Origin: an uncultured Eubacteriales bacterium
GTDB taxonomy: Bacteria; Bacillota; Clostridia; Lachnospirales; Lachnospiraceae
NCBI GenBank assembly: GCA_900321145.1
Contig: ONVB01000337.1
Span: forward strand, 1-6,272
Direction: 5' to 3'
Length of the DNA stretch: 6,272 nt
Positions 5,461 through 6,272 of this stretch are shown piece by piece. The first letter of the stretch is position 1. Each line of letters opens with the position of its first letter. The notes under the pieces were generated by a model that worked only from the letters and a program-made list of their open reading frames with translations, did no database searches and had not been told where the DNA came from. Made by a program: the position numbers and the translations under genes.

Positions 5461-6272
5461 CATAATATAATACTATTTGTGATCGCTTTTGCTATATTGA
5501 TGCTGCTTTCGGCATGCTCGGGCAGGAACACTGACGAAAATGCGCCGGCAAAGGGAGCATCACTGTCACATGAAGCCCTGGAGCTTAAGTATGCAACGCA
5601 GTTTTCGGTTGATATGTATGAAAATGGCATAAAGCATATACATATCGAGGACGGATATGACTACATCCTGCTTCCGCAAGGCATGGATGAGGCCGAAGCT
5701 TCACGCCTTGGCATAGACAAGGCCGTTGTTATAACCGAGTCGCCGGAAAGTATATATGTAGCCGCTTCATCAGCGATGGACCTGATAAGGGAGCTTGGCG
5801 GACTTGACAGGGTTAAAGCCTGCAGCACAAAGGCCGAAGATTACGGGATAGAGGAGATAAGCAAGGCTATAAACTCCGGTGATATATTCTATGCCGGAAA
5901 GTACAGTGCACCGGATTATGAATTGCTCATGGGGCTAAAGACGGGACTTGCGGTCGAATCAACCATGATATATCATAACCCAAAGGTAAAGGAACAGCTC
6001 GAGAGACTCGGAATACCGGTTATAGTCGAGCGGTCAAGCTATGAGACCGACCCGCTGGGACGGCTGGAGTGGATCAAGCTCTACGGACTTTTACTCGGGA
6101 AATATGACGAGGCTTTAAGCTTTTTTGATGAGCAATGTGCGCGTGTTGATAAGCTTATCGAAAATATAGACATAAAGGACAAGAAAGAGGTTGCATTCTT
6201 TTCGGTATCGCCAAACGGTTACGTAAATGTCAGAAAGCCGAAGGATTATGTGAGCGCCATGATAGAGATGGC
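5440..6272 (+). CDS. ABC importer substrate-binding lipoprotein, iron/corrinoid type (3' end outside window)
   Basis: Solute-binding lipoprotein of the BtuF/FhuD-like type (helical-backbone binding proteins for cobalamin, heme or siderophores) feeding an ABC importer. The visible 277 residues start with a signal peptide and lipobox LSAC (Cys26). VVITESPESIYVAASSAMDLIRELGGLDRVKACS (read as two pieces around residue 110) is the typical opening of the N-terminal lobe. YELLMGLKTGLAVESTMI follows, then the linker helix and second lobe from LERLGIPVIVERSSYETDPLGRLEWIKLYGLLLGK. The frame runs off the right edge with no stop codon. The ATG at 5440 gives a normal signal peptide, but its ribosome binding site is weak. 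It follows two lipoprotein genes behind a cobalamin riboswitch, so a corrinoid or related tetrapyrrole is the likeliest ligand; iron-siderophore or heme remain possible. Permease and ATPase genes would be expected just downstream. Confidence 0.85.
   Translation, partial: MVDKNYNHNIILFVIAFAILMLLSACSGRNTDENAPAKGASLSHEALELKYATQFSVDMYENGIKHIHIEDGYDYILLPQGMDEAEASRLGIDKAVVITESPESIYVAASSAMDLIRELGGLDRVKACSTKAEDYGIEEISKAINSGDIFYAGKYSAPDYELLMGLKTGLAVESTMIYHNPKVKEQLERLGIPVIVERSSYETDPLGRLEWIKLYGLLLGKYDEALSFFDEQCARVDKLIENIDIKDKKEVAFFSVSPNGYVNVRKPKDYVSAMIEM

Noticed and set aside
1..6272. CRISPR array, insertion sequence or phage attachment site
   Set aside because: No regularly spaced direct repeats, no transposase or integrase coding sequence and no terminal inverted repeats were seen. 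The ssrA 3' end is a common integration site, but no duplicated copy of it occurs in the window.

Overview
The window looks like a chromosomal segment of a low- to mid-GC Gram-positive bacterium, most likely a Lachnospiraceae-type Clostridium relative. This is inferred from the smpB-ssrA arrangement, the clostridial style of the tmRNA tag, strong AGGAGG-type ribosome binding sites, frequent ATA/AGA/AGG codons and lipoproteins with Thr/Glu/Ala-rich tethers. All recognised genes are on the + strand.

Positions 1-2810 hold an RNA quality-control block: the 3' part of rnr (RNase R, cut by the left window edge), smpB, a small single-pass membrane protein of unknown function, and ssrA (tmRNA), closed by a clear intrinsic terminator. 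SmpB and tmRNA together rescue stalled ribosomes, and RNase R degrades the faulty mRNA. Finding the three together is a classical trans-translation cluster. The tmRNA encodes the tag ADYDYALAA followed by two stop codons, and the terminal CCA is not encoded.

Positions 2813-3121 hold a cobalamin riboswitch that starts two bases after the tmRNA terminator. Its helices can be traced by hand (P1, P4, the P7-like helix, P13, an L5-L13 kissing pair). They lead into an expression platform in which an 11-bp antiterminator competes with both P13 and the intrinsic terminator, so cobalamin should switch the downstream genes off.

Positions 3162-6272 hold the genes this riboswitch is placed to control: (i) a lipoprotein version of the CbiK-type sirohydrochlorin cobaltochelatase, carrying the family's metal-site residues but exported to the cell surface; (ii) one base later, a second lipoprotein with two all-beta-looking domains of unknown function; (iii) after a strong hairpin, the lipoprotein substrate-binding protein of an iron/corrinoid-type ABC importer, cut by the right window edge. 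The most interesting content is this cobalamin-repressed set of three surface proteins. It suggests a Gram-positive system that captures, and perhaps inserts or removes metal from, corrinoids or other tetrapyrroles outside the membrane before import. The regulatory part is well supported by sequence; the biochemical role is inference.
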